This document shows positions 1 to 8,245 of a DNA stretch of 64,000 nt, piece after piece. The translations under genes and the position numbers were made by a program. A model generated the notes under the pieces. The model worked only from the letters and a program-made list of their open reading frames with translations. It did not search any database and was not told the origin of the DNA. The stretch is from LH-M37 sp965602855 (GTDB taxonomy: Bacteria > Pseudomonadota > Gammaproteobacteria > SZUA-229). How positions within the stretch are numbered: position 1 is the stretch's first letter; each line of letters opens with the position of its first letter. The DNA lies in NCBI GenBank assembly GCA_965602855.1, contig CBFCZV010000012.1:3304-67303 (forward strand), given 5' to 3'.

Positions 1-32
1 CGGCAACAACCATTTGTTACATTTATTTCAGT

Positions 33-2021
33 TTATTTTCTTGGCGTAGTATCCCAATCATCTATTAGTCCGATAGGAAGACCATTCACGCCGTTTGATC
101 TATAGTGCGCTATTTCAAATCCTTGGCTTTCGTAAGCAACATCACGCGGAATATCGTTATCAACCAAAACAATTTGACAGAGCTTATTCTTCTCGTCAAA
201 TTCTTCGGCAACACTAATTAATGCCTCGAATAAGTTTTTGTATTTCTCTGGATCTGCTACTCCATCAATGTCATCGATATCTTCAAGCTGAGGCACCTTA
301 GAATCCTCAGGTGTTTTCCCCAGAAATTTTCCTACGGTGTCAATCATAAGCAAGCCCGGGATATTGGTTTCCTTGCGTAACTTTTGCGACAGAATAGAAG
401 CCAGATATCCGATAGAAACTATGGTTCTAAGCCCACCTGAGTTGATTTTCCTGTATTCGACATTTCGCACAAGGGGGAAAAATGTTCTTTCATCAATCCC
501 TATTCCATGCTGATTTTTTATCTTAACCTGTTGAATGAATTTGTTAAGATCTGTACCAAGGTCAGATATAACATCGTCCAATGATGGTGAATTATCTTTA
601 AGCTCGTCTAAATTAATCTTTATTTTTTCAATAGTACTTTCTAGGCGGCCGATCTGATCGGCAATACCACCTTGTTTGTTTCTGACTCGTAACGAATGAA
701 CTGTTTTTTCTCTGCGTTCATCAAGTTGCGCCGACTCTTTAATTATGGCATCCCGTTCAGCTAAGTAGGGCGATATCGAGCTTTCAAGTTCTTCATCCAT
801 GATCTCCCTAGCCTTGATTTTTTCAGCATACAATTCGGTGAGGTATGAGTTTGCTATTTCTAAATCAGCTCTATTGTCAGATATCAACTGCTTAAGATCT
901 TTTGTTCTTCTGGAAATCGAGGTTAACTCCCCTTTTAAACGAGTATCACTCGGAATATCAAATTTTCCAGATACATCACCGATGTCGATTAACGTTTCAC
1001 ATATTGGACAATTCGTTTTTTCTTGTATGTCCCTGCCGATAATTTCTTTAGATGAAAGACTGGCTTTAATTTTATTAATGTCATTCTGATAGTCATTGTG
1101 AAGCCGAGTAAATCTTTCAATATTTCTTAGGGCGGTATTTTTTGCTTCTTCCTGGTGTTCAATGTTCAAGTTGATAGTATTTAGCGCATCTTTAAGTCCA
1201 TCGTATAGTTCGCTATCACTCGTCATTCGACCATTCAAGTCAGAGAGTCGGCTTTGAACCTCAACTTTCATGCTATCAATATTGCTTATTTCCTCATCTA
1301 AATCCTTAGAGTTCTTAAATTCTGTCTGAGTCAGGAAGTTAGTTACTGCCGTATATTGATTAGTTAGCTGCGTCTTTTCTTGAGTTTTCCTGACTATGTC
1401 TACTTCCAGCTCAGAAATGTTAGAATCTAGCACACTGAAAATGTACTTTAAAACCTCTCTATTTTTAGTTTCCAATACAGCGTTGCCAATATTCATCATG
1501 TGTGCACTTCCTACATCATCCTGATCCAAGTACATGAACTTGAATAAATCGAGGAAGCTTAACCTACCTGTTTTTGATGAATCTTTTGTTGGTGCCTGTT
1601 TTAATCGAACCGTAGGAAACCCAAGTGCTTCAAGTAGAAAGTCGGACAGACTTTTGTTTTGATCGTCCCCTTTGGGAACGCTTGACTTGTATTTCTCCGG
1701 GAATGAATTGGACATTTCCGAATATTCACAAGAATAGACATCTATATCTCTTGATGAATTAAATATATCCCGACTTATACAGTAGGTGAAACCATTAATG
1801 CTTATTTCAAGAATGGCATATTTTACAGATGAAGCTATCTCTTCATCTAGCTTGATCTGCTTCCCACCAAGAAGGTAATAAACCAGTCTTAAAATACTAG
1901 ACTTTCCAGTATCGGCATCACCATAGATGATGTTGATTCCGGGATAAAAAGGAACTTGGTAGTCCTTCCGATGCCCATGGAGGATTAAGTTTTTTAGAAG
2001 CAAGCCTTGAGAAAGATCCAT
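33..2021 (-). CDS. ABC-3C system ATPase (DUF3732-like, Rad50/SMC type)
   Basis: This is a 662-residue ATPase of the Rad50/SMC kind. A Walker A loop, GDADTGKSS, lies at residues 34-42. Long charged helices (about 200-330 and 365-500) flank a CPIC pair at 338-341 that looks like a zinc hook. A signature-like NSGGLRT follows at about 527-533 and a Walker B-like LLMID at 557-561. The start ATG overlaps the stop of the upstream small gene by one base (TAATG), so the two are probably translationally coupled. With that small gene and the hydrolase gene it forms a compact operon typical of the computationally described ABC-three-component conflict systems, in which the ATPase is thought to sense and regulate the effector. 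Visible: motifs and operon. Inferred: defence role. It could also be a DNA-repair-type ATPase, but its partners argue against that. Confidence 0.8.
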   Translation of the reverse strand: MDLSQGLLLKNLILHGHRKDYQVPFYPGINIIYGDADTGKSSILRLVYYLLGGKQIKLDEEIASSVKYAILEISINGFTYCISRDIFNSSRDIDVYSCEYSEMSNSFPEKYKSSVPKGDDQNKSLSDFLLEALGFPTVRLKQAPTKDSSKTGRLSFLDLFKFMYLDQDDVGSAHMMNIGNAVLETKNREVLKYIFSVLDSNISELEVDIVRKTQEKTQLTNQYTAVTNFLTQTEFKNSKDLDEEISNIDSMKVEVQSRLSDLNGRMTSDSELYDGLKDALNTINLNIEHQEEAKNTALRNIERFTRLHNDYQNDINKIKASLSSKEIIGRDIQEKTNCPICETLIDIGDVSGKFDIPSDTRLKGELTSISRRTKDLKQLISDNRADLEIANSYLTELYAEKIKAREIMDEELESSISPYLAERDAIIKESAQLDERREKTVHSLRVRNKQGGIADQIGRLESTIEKIKINLDELKDNSPSLDDVISDLGTDLNKFIQQVKIKNQHGIGIDERTFFPLVRNVEYRKINSGGLRTIVSIGYLASILSQKLRKETNIPGLLMIDTVGKFLGKTPEDSKVPQLEDIDDIDGVADPEKYKNLFEALISVAEEFDEKNKLCQIVLVDNDIPRDVAYESQGFEIAHYRSNGVNGLPIGLIDDWDTTPRK

Positions 2022-2536
2022 TATACCCCCTGTTTTAAAGCAATATTTAAAAACCCATTTAACTTGGATGGGCTCTGTGATTGCAGTGAAGAAAGCTGCT
2101 TAAGAAACTGCCTTATCTTTCGAAAATACCCTTCCTGCATTTGCTTCGCCTTAGACTTTCCTGCTTCGCTTAGGTCAAAAAGAAAGCCTGCAGAGTCAGC
2201 GTATTCCACTGAAAGATATTTTTTGGCAGAAAGTATTTTAATCATTATCAGAAGTCGCTCTCTATCAAAAAGCTCATCGACATTCACTGATAATGTATCA
2301 ACTGTGTAGTAGTCGGTTTCCTCTATATCAATTTGGCTTTTATCTGCAAGGCTTAAAACCCTATTCAGGAATGCAGGTCTTGTTACAAGAAAGTAAAATG
2401 TCTGAATCTTATCAATGGTTAATACTTTTTTGTGGCGTTTTGTTTTCGCTAGATTATCTAGTATTAGCAGTAAGACACCAAGGTTATAGTGAATCTCTCG
2501 CTCTGGCTGGATGTACGGTAATTTAATCACTATCAT
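2021..2536 (-). CDS. ABC-3C middle component, small protein
   Basis: This 171-residue soluble protein has no signal peptide or membrane segment. It is mostly predicted helix (LLLILDNL, LTIDKIQTFYFLV, ERLLIMIKIL) with a C-terminal Lys/Gln-rich helix. Its size and its position between an effector-like hydrolase and an SMC-like ATPase match the 'middle component' of ABC-three-component systems, which is proposed to bridge ATPase and effector. It overlaps the hydrolase gene by 14 bases and the ATPase gene by one base. I assign the role from gene order and general character, not from a residue-level motif. Confidence 0.65.
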   Translation of the reverse strand: MIVIKLPYIQPEREIHYNLGVLLLILDNLAKTKRHKKVLTIDKIQTFYFLVTRPAFLNRVLSLADKSQIDIEETDYYTVDTLSVNVDELFDRERLLIMIKILSAKKYLSVEYADSAGFLFDLSEAGKSKAKQMQEGYFRKIRQFLKQLSSLQSQSPSKLNGFLNIALKQGV

Positions 2537-3755
2537 CTTCCTTTAATAGGTTGCGTAATGAATCTTTTGATCCGTCTTTAATCCACCAAATATTTTCATC
2601 TTCTGAGTTGGCGAGTTGGTGCAACATTCCCTGCTTGTGGATAGCATTAATAAAGGGGATAAACGTATTTAAAAAATTTTTATCCTCCTTTAGAATTGTT
2701 TCGTGAACATCAGCTAATAGCAGCCCCGAGTTTGGTATCCCATCATGAACATACTTTGAGTAGCTATTCTGATAGACTTTTCGTATTTTTGAATACAACT
2801 CTGACAGGCGTTTTTGATCCGAGGCGCTGCTGAATATTTTTCTTATATACTCGGCATTAAGAAAAACTTCTTTGGCATCTCGGATTGAGGTCTTGTGAAT
2901 ATCTGCAGAAATTAACTTTAATACAAACAATTCGTCATCAAAGTCTGACTCGTCTTCAAGCTGCAGAATTTCTAAATTTGATATTCCTGGATCATTTTTC
3001 TCAAAGTCTAAAATTATCTGCCTTATGGCCATATAAGTTGTGCTGGCAGGGCTTTCAGGCTTCGCAATACTAGTGTGATCTTCGTCCACAGGTATGATGT
3101 CTGATTTTTCTTTATCTACAGGTGCGGCACTTGTTTTAGGGACGAGCGAATCATGAACTCCATAAAAATATTTTGTAGTTGGTCTTAAGCTAGTCTTTAG
3201 CCACTCGTCATTAATTTTGTGTATGAATTGGTTTAGTGGAGAAAGATCTTCGATCTGGAGGTTGTCGCTGATCAGCTTTCCAAAAGTTGCAGCTTCAACT
3301 CCCTGGTGAGGTACTGCTAAGGAAACAAAAAGTTTGATTTTTGATGGAATATTTTCTTCTATGTCCTTTGCTATCGCACTTTTGGTTACTAGTCCACCCA
3401 TGCTGTGGGCAATAATTATTATATTATCGTAGGCTTGTAGTCTGAATCGAATTTCGGTTCTAAGCAAGTTTCCGATTTCTTCAATACTTATGTTTTTGGT
3501 AAGTTTCCCATGAGATGTTCCAAACATTCGTTTAACAAGTGTCGAAACCTTACCAGCTTTAGCAAACAGGTTTAGTAACTTGGTAAAATACGAGAACTGA
3601 ACTATGTCATAGTTCTCAGATACTTCTGAATCTTTAGAAAATAGCTCAGGGAACGAACTTGCTTCCCCATTGCGCCAAGTTAACTCCCCACCACAGAACC
3701 CATGGACAAATATAATCAGACTCTTTTTATTGTTCTTAGAAATGAATTCAATCAC
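2523..3755 (-). CDS. ABC-3C effector: alpha/beta hydrolase with C-terminal adaptor region
   Basis: The N-terminal 250 residues are an alpha/beta hydrolase of lipase/esterase type. There is an oxyanion-type HGFCGG at 18-23 and a nucleophile elbow AHSMG at 116-120 (Ser118). A plausible acid and base are Asp202 in HDSLVP and His227 in EDHTS, so the triad appears complete. There is no signal peptide, so it should act in the cytoplasm, on a lipid or ester substrate that cannot be predicted. The C-terminal 150 residues are helical and resemble the extra domain that ABC-3C effectors carry to dock with the other two components. It is the first gene of the three-gene operon. The triad and operon are seen; the effector role is inferred. 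A free-standing esterase is the alternative. Confidence 0.75.
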   Translation of the reverse strand: MIEFISKNNKKSLIIFVHGFCGGELTWRNGEASSFPELFSKDSEVSENYDIVQFSYFTKLLNLFAKAGKVSTLVKRMFGTSHGKLTKNISIEEIGNLLRTEIRFRLQAYDNIIIIAHSMGGLVTKSAIAKDIEENIPSKIKLFVSLAVPHQGVEAATFGKLISDNLQIEDLSPLNQFIHKINDEWLKTSLRPTTKYFYGVHDSLVPKTSAAPVDKEKSDIIPVDEDHTSIAKPESPASTTYMAIRQIILDFEKNDPGISNLEILQLEDESDFDDELFVLKLISADIHKTSIRDAKEVFLNAEYIRKIFSSASDQKRLSELYSKIRKVYQNSYSKYVHDGIPNSGLLLADVHETILKEDKNFLNTFIPFINAIHKQGMLHQLANSEDENIWWIKDGSKDSLRNLLKEDDSD

Positions 3756-3961
3756 GCTTAAACGCCTTATTTCTATATATCACCACTTTTATACCAATGA
3801 GCTCAGACTCAATTGATTGTTCGATTAGGATAATTCTAGATATAACCAACTCCGCACCCTCCCCAATAGCCCTGTGCTTCTCAACGAACAACCATTTTGT
3901 CTTCATAACCACAAAAAATGCAAGCACTTATTCGTTTTTGATCTTTGCTTTAGTTTAGCTT

Positions 3962-4183
3962 CACCCTCCCCTCTGCAACCTGCCTCAGATTTCAGCTTTG
4001 GTAGCGACAATTCGCCATGGACGGCGAATTGAGGTTGGTTAGCCCGGACGGCTAATCCAACCGACGCGTAGGCAAAGTTGGAAGCTGAGGTGACCCGTAG
4101 GGGCAGGTTGTAGGGTGGCGGCATTTTTTTCGTTAGTCTTTTGTTGCTGTAGACAAAAGAGTAACCCGTGCCAGCAAGCACGG
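3962..4183. repeat. Palindromic intergenic element made of consecutive hairpins
   Basis: The gap 3756-4318 holds no convincing gene; a 92-codon minus-strand frame (3903-4181) runs through the repeats and is probably spurious. Perfect or near-perfect inverted repeats follow one another. CAATTCGCC/GGCGAATTG lies at 4008-4016 and 4023-4031. GGTTGGTTAGCC with a one-base-bulged partner lies at 4033-4044 and 4050-4062. CTTTTGT/ACAAAAG is at 4138-4144 and 4153-4159, and CCGTGC/GCACGG at 4166-4171 and 4178-4183. The outer arms (CACCCT...CAACCTGCC near 3962-3983 and GGCAGGTTG...AGGGTGG near 4102-4118) are also imperfect complements, so 3962-4118 could fold as one large palindrome. This looks like a MITE or dispersed repeat. 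Confidence 0.6.
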
Positions 4184-4261
4184 AAAAGTCAGTTATGGAT
4201 TAGCACAGCAATTCAGTAAACAAAATAACCACAACTCGACGCAGGAGCGTCTAAAACTGCA

Positions 4262-4282
4262 TTCCCACGCAGAGCGTGGGAA
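4262..4282. repeat. REP-like perfect palindrome
   Basis: TTCCCACGC, a three-base loop AGA, then GCGTGGGAA: a perfect nine-base-pair stem 36 bases upstream of hrpB. Short GC-rich palindromes of this form occur as dispersed REP-type repeats in many proteobacterial genomes. There is no T run, so it is not an obvious terminator. Confidence 0.55.
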
Positions 4283-4306
4283 CGATAAAACTCTATTACA
4301 TTCCGC

Positions 4307-4312
4307 TATAAT
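4307..4312 (+). promoter_or_regulatory. Candidate -10 box of hrpB, leaderless arrangement
   Basis: A perfect TATAAT ends six bases before the hrpB ATG (4319), and no Shine-Dalgarno sequence fits between them. If it is used, transcription would start at or within a base or two of the start codon. No good -35 box is seen 16-18 bases upstream. Confidence 0.45.
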
Positions 4313-4318
4313 CCCCCC

Positions 4319-6916
4319 ATGCCAACCCTCCCAATAAACACCGTCCTCCCAGAAATAAAAACCACCCTAACCACCCACCCCCGTCTGGTCCTCCAGGCAC
4401 CCCCAGGCGCAGGCAAAACCACCGCCGTCCCCATTGCCCTGCTCGACCAGCCCTGGCTAAAAAACAAACAGATCATTCTACTCGAACCCCGACGTCTCGC
4501 CGCACGTAACGCTGCCGCACGTATGGCCTATCTGTTAAATGAAAAAGTGGGCGAAACCGTGGGCTTCCAGATTCGTCAGGACAACTGCTTTAGTGACAAA
4601 ACAAAAATACTGGTGGTCACAGAAGGCATTTTAACGCGCAAGTTACAGGCTGATCCGGAGCTTAAAAAAACTGCGCTGGTTATTTTTGATGAATTTCACG
4701 AGCGTAGCCTGCACGCTGATTTATCACTGGCTTTGTGTTTGCAGAGCCAGCAGGTTTTACGCGAGGATTTGAAAATTCTGGTGATGTCGGCGACGCTCAA
4801 TACCGATGCCGTCTCTACCCTGCTCGATAACGCGCCCATTATTCAGAGCGAAGGCCGCAGTTTTCCGGTTGAGGTTAAATATCTCGATAAAGCCATCAAC
4901 CAGAACAGCAATTTAAGTCCACAGCAGCAACTACTTTCAGGTTTGACGAATACCGTCAAAAAAGTCATTCATGATCACGACGGCAACTGCCTGGTTTTTC
5001 TGCCCGGTGTGAAAGAAATTAATCAGCTTGCTAATAAGATAAAACAGCACCTTGAAACTGAATCGATCAAAAATATTTTAATTGCTCCACTGCACGGCAG
5101 CCTGAATAAACAGCAACAGGATTTGGCTATCGCATCACCCAATGATAAAGCCATGCGTAAAATTGTATTAGCCACCAATATCGCAGAAACCAGTATCACC
5201 ATTGAAGGCATTAGCTGTGTGATTGATTCGGGTCTGGAGCGCCTGCTGGACTACAGTCCCGCCTCTGGTATGAACCGTTTAATAACACAGTCGATCTCTC
5301 AGGATTCAGCCGAGCAACGCGCTGGTCGCGCCGGAAGATTATCTGCCGGTGTCTGTTACCGTTTATGGACGGCGCAACAACAGCCACGTTTACTCAAACA
5401 TGCATTGGCTGAAATTTTACACAGCGACCTGTCATCACTGGTACTGGAGCTGGCCAACTGGGGCGTGACTCAGGCTGATGAAATGCAGTGGATGGATGCA
5501 CCGCCAGGCAGTGCCAGCGAGCAGGCAAAAACATTACTGCAACAACTAAACGCCATTGATGATCAGGGCAAGATAAAATTGCATGGTCGTGACATGCTGA
5601 GACTGGGCACGCACCCACGGCTGGCGCACATGATGTTATCTGCGATCAAACTGGATCAGGCTTATCACGCCTGCCTCATCGCCAGCCTGCTCACCGAGAA
5701 AGATTTATTTCTGGCCAGTGCCGATAAAAGCGCCGACATTCATGACCGGCTTAATGTTCTTGTGCATGGCCGATCAAATCATCACGGCATAGATAACCAG
5801 CAACGCAAACGCATAGTTCAAACCGCTGATGATTTTTTTAAGCGGCTTAAACGTTGCAGCAAAGAAAACATAAATAAAGAGACACCAGACAATAATTATA
5901 GCGGCGTGCTTCTGGCCTATGCTTACCCCGATAGAATCGCCAAACAACGCAGCAGCAACGAAGCACGTTATTTACTCAGCAATGGCAAAGGTGCGGTTAT
6001 TCCACCCTATTTACAACAGCACCTTCATGAATACATCGTAGTCGCCAACCTTGATGCCAGACAGGGCGAAGCCTGCATTTATCTGGCCGCCGATATCACT
6101 GCCCAGCAGCTACAGGATTATTTTCAGGATAACATTGAACAGAAAGAAAATATTGAATGGAATGAAACCCTACAACGCGTCGAAGCAAAACAGACCAGCC
6201 GCATTGGTAAAATAGTTCTACAGGAATCGCTTATTAATGATGGCAAAAAATCCGAGACCAGAGAAGCGGTACAGCAATGCCTGATACAGGCGATCAAAAA
6301 CACAGGACTGCAATGTTTGAACTGGTCAGATCAGGCAGAACATCTTAAACAACGGGTGCAATTTATTAATCATCAGATTGATAACGAGCCAACGTTAAAA
6401 GATAAATTTAGTGATAGTGACCTGCCAGACTTTGCAGATGAGACGCTGATTAATAAGCTCGACGAATGGTTACAACCACACCTGAGCAATGAAAACAGCA
6501 TTAAACACTGCCAGAAACTGGATTTACACAGCCTGCTCATAAGCCAGCTCAGCTGGGACCAGCAACAATTAATCAAACAATTAGCACCTGAAAAAATTAG
6601 CGTGCCCAGTGGCTCTGCCGTAACCATTGATTACACCGATCCCGTCCAGCCCATTCTCGCCGTCCGGCTTCAGGAAGTTTTTGGTTTATATGAAACACCG
6701 ACCGTTTTAAATGGCCACTGCAAGCTCATGATGCATTTGTTATCACCGGCGCGACACCCCATGCAGGTAACGCAGGATTTGAACAGCTTCTGGCAAACCA
6801 CCTATCATGATGTAAAAAAAGATCTGCGTGGAAAATACAAAAGACACTACTGGCCGGATGATCCATTTACCGCACAGGCAACCAGTAAAACCAAAAAACA
6901 AATGAATCGACAATGA
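4319..6916 (+). CDS. hrpB: ATP-dependent helicase HrpB
   Basis: A DEAH/DExH-type RNA helicase of 865 residues, close to the usual length for HrpB. Walker A APPGAGKTT is at 28-36, the DEFH box at 124-127, SAT at 156-158, and QRAGRAGR (motif VI) near 340. The helicase-associated region and the HrpB-specific C-terminal domain follow; the protein ends with the family-typical segment around KYKRHYWPDDP. The precise cellular role of HrpB is poorly known; it belongs with the RNA helicases. The stop overlaps the start of mtfA by four bases (ATGA), so the two are co-transcribed. The start lies directly behind a -10-like TATAAT and lacks a Shine-Dalgarno sequence. Confidence 0.95.
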   Translation: MPTLPINTVLPEIKTTLTTHPRLVLQAPPGAGKTTAVPIALLDQPWLKNKQIILLEPRRLAARNAAARMAYLLNEKVGETVGFQIRQDNCFSDKTKILVVTEGILTRKLQADPELKKTALVIFDEFHERSLHADLSLALCLQSQQVLREDLKILVMSATLNTDAVSTLLDNAPIIQSEGRSFPVEVKYLDKAINQNSNLSPQQQLLSGLTNTVKKVIHDHDGNCLVFLPGVKEINQLANKIKQHLETESIKNILIAPLHGSLNKQQQDLAIASPNDKAMRKIVLATNIAETSITIEGISCVIDSGLERLLDYSPASGMNRLITQSISQDSAEQRAGRAGRLSAGVCYRLWTAQQQPRLLKHALAEILHSDLSSLVLELANWGVTQADEMQWMDAPPGSASEQAKTLLQQLNAIDDQGKIKLHGRDMLRLGTHPRLAHMMLSAIKLDQAYHACLIASLLTEKDLFLASADKSADIHDRLNVLVHGRSNHHGIDNQQRKRIVQTADDFFKRLKRCSKENINKETPDNNYSGVLLAYAYPDRIAKQRSSNEARYLLSNGKGAVIPPYLQQHLHEYIVVANLDARQGEACIYLAADITAQQLQDYFQDNIEQKENIEWNETLQRVEAKQTSRIGKIVLQESLINDGKKSETREAVQQCLIQAIKNTGLQCLNWSDQAEHLKQRVQFINHQIDNEPTLKDKFSDSDLPDFADETLINKLDEWLQPHLSNENSIKHCQKLDLHSLLISQLSWDQQQLIKQLAPEKISVPSGSAVTIDYTDPVQPILAVRLQEVFGLYETPTVLNGHCKLMMHLLSPARHPMQVTQDLNSFWQTTYHDVKKDLRGKYKRHYWPDDPFTAQATSKTKKQMNRQ

Positions 6917-7707
6917 ATTTATTTACGACATTATTACGCAAGTATGAAAACTGGCGCGTACTGTCTGCACTGAAAGAATACCCCCTTCCCTTTTCCAGAT
7001 GGCAGGTGGTCAGGCAGCTCGCCTGCATTCGCCACCTTAGTCCTGTCGAAAAAGCACGTTTGCACGTGCTCTGCTCTGTGCTGCTAACACAAAAATCTTT
7101 CATTGGTCAGCAGGGATTAGATCTTAGCGATGAAATGAAACTAATCATCGCTGCCCAGGCCTGTGTGCCAATATTAAAACTGGGACTCAATTACTATTCA
7201 GGTTTCGTCCAGGTCAGCGTCTATCCCGCTGCATTCTGGGTAGAGCATGAAGAAAGAGACGAAGCCGGAATTGTGCACCGTAAAAGAAAACTGCTTTCGG
7301 GTGAAGCCTGGTCACGTGGCCCGCTGATTCTTTCGTGGGATGATATTCAACGGGATATAGAGCGAGGCCGTGAGGGACATAACGTCATCATCCATGAGTT
7401 TGCGCACAAGATCGATATGTTAAATACAGGCGCCAATGGTGTACCACCGATTTCTACCGACAGTAGAAAAAAATGGACAAAGACATTTCAGCGCGCCTAC
7501 CAACATCTCATCGGGCGCATGCAGCACCACCATAAAACCTGCATCAACGCATACGGTGGAACATCACCGACAGAATTTTTTGCTGTGTCGAGTGAATATT
7601 TTTTTACTGCTCCTGATCTTCTTGAGCGGTGTTACCCCAATGTTTATAAAGAATTGAAACTGTTTTATCGACAAGATCCACTTGGACGTTTGAGTAAAGC
7701 AGAATAA
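6913..7707 (+). CDS. mtfA: MtfA-type zinc peptidase (M90 family)
   Basis: 264 residues. The gluzincin motif HEFAH is at 161-165 with the downstream glutamate-containing segment TEFFAVSSEYFF, which supplies the third metal ligand in this family. In E. coli, MtfA is a cytoplasmic aminopeptidase that also binds the repressor Mlc and so affects glucose PTS expression; whether an Mlc exists here cannot be seen. The gene starts inside the end of hrpB (4-base overlap). A short N-terminal region with basic and hydrophobic residues has no clear signal peptide. Confidence 0.9.
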   Translation: MNLFTTLLRKYENWRVLSALKEYPLPFSRWQVVRQLACIRHLSPVEKARLHVLCSVLLTQKSFIGQQGLDLSDEMKLIIAAQACVPILKLGLNYYSGFVQVSVYPAAFWVEHEERDEAGIVHRKRKLLSGEAWSRGPLILSWDDIQRDIERGREGHNVIIHEFAHKIDMLNTGANGVPPISTDSRKKWTKTFQRAYQHLIGRMQHHHKTCINAYGGTSPTEFFAVSSEYFFTAPDLLERCYPNVYKELKLFYRQDPLGRLSKAE

Positions 7708-7883
7708 TCAAAACCATTCCATTATTTAGTTTAGCGACTATTACTGGGTATTCCCCAACGCTCCCAGACGAAGACCAGCAACGATAAATTGTGAAATATT
7801 TTAAAATGTCGAATTGACATGAATCAAGACTGAGTCTAGTTCAACCAAATAAACTCCAAATACAAAATAAAGAGGATTATGTG

Positions 7884-8015
7884 ATGGAAGTATTTGGTGA
7901 TTTATTCAATGATTTGACGGGCTGGTTAACCATAGGAATACTAATCTTTATGATTGGCATGATGGCCTTTCTGACTAATATGATTATTAAAAAATCCAGG
8001 GGTGATGGAAGCTAA
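7884..8015 (+). CDS. Small DUF3149-like single-pass membrane protein
   Basis: A 43-codon gene. A good ribosome site (AGAGGA, 7871-7876) precedes GTG-ATG at 7881-7886; the ATG at 7884 has seven bases of spacing. The product has an acidic N-terminus (MEVFGDLFNDL), one hydrophobic segment (about residues 14-35, rich in Ile, Met and Leu) and a basic tail KKSRGDGS. This matches the plan of DUF3149 proteins, tiny inner-membrane proteins of unknown function. It stands alone, 176 bases after mtfA. Confidence 0.65.
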   Translation: MEVFGDLFNDLTGWLTIGILIFMIGMMAFLTNMIIKKSRGDGS

Positions 8016-8052
8016 TACATCAATGTTTTAAAGCCCCCCCAATCAGTTATAG

Positions 8053-8104
8053 GTCGGGAACCCTTTCCCGACGTTTCAGATCTTGTCGGCATGGGGATGC
8101 CGAC
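8053..8104. repeat. Pair of perfect hairpins after the small gene
   Basis: GTCGGGAA-CCCT-TTCCCGAC (8053-8072) is followed 12 bases later by GTCGGCAT-GGGG-ATGCCGAC (8085-8104), each an 8-bp perfect stem with a 4-base loop. There is no T run after either. The shared GTCGG start suggests two copies of one dispersed repeat family rather than terminators. Confidence 0.5.
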
Positions 8105-8121
8105 CTACTGGCTAACAAAGC

Positions 8122-8209
8122 TGTCATTCTGAGCGTAGCGAAGAATCTTATACAGCTCTTTATGCTATCACTCCTCTACACCAGATCCTTCACTCTGTTC
8201 AGGATGACA
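8122..8209. repeat. MITE-like element with 25-bp imperfect inverted ends
   Basis: The left end reads TGTCATTCTGAGCG...GAAGAATC. The reverse complement of the right end reads TGTCATCCTGAACAG...GAAGGATC. The arms match at about four in five positions over 25 bases, around a core of about 38 bases. The element is 88 bases long and sits between the tiny membrane gene and the 3' end of the pfa operon (pfaE stop at 8246). It may also act as a terminating hairpin for pfaE. I recognise this as a dispersed intergenic repeat type; copy number needs the whole genome. Confidence 0.55.
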
Positions 8210-8245
8210 TAAAAAGGTGTCCTTTTTATATGGCTCGGTAATATA

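Noticed and set aside
3903..4181. A 92-codon minus-strand frame that could be called a hypothetical protein
   Set aside because: It runs through consecutive inverted repeats, has no convincing ribosome site, and the reading frame is better explained by the palindromic element.
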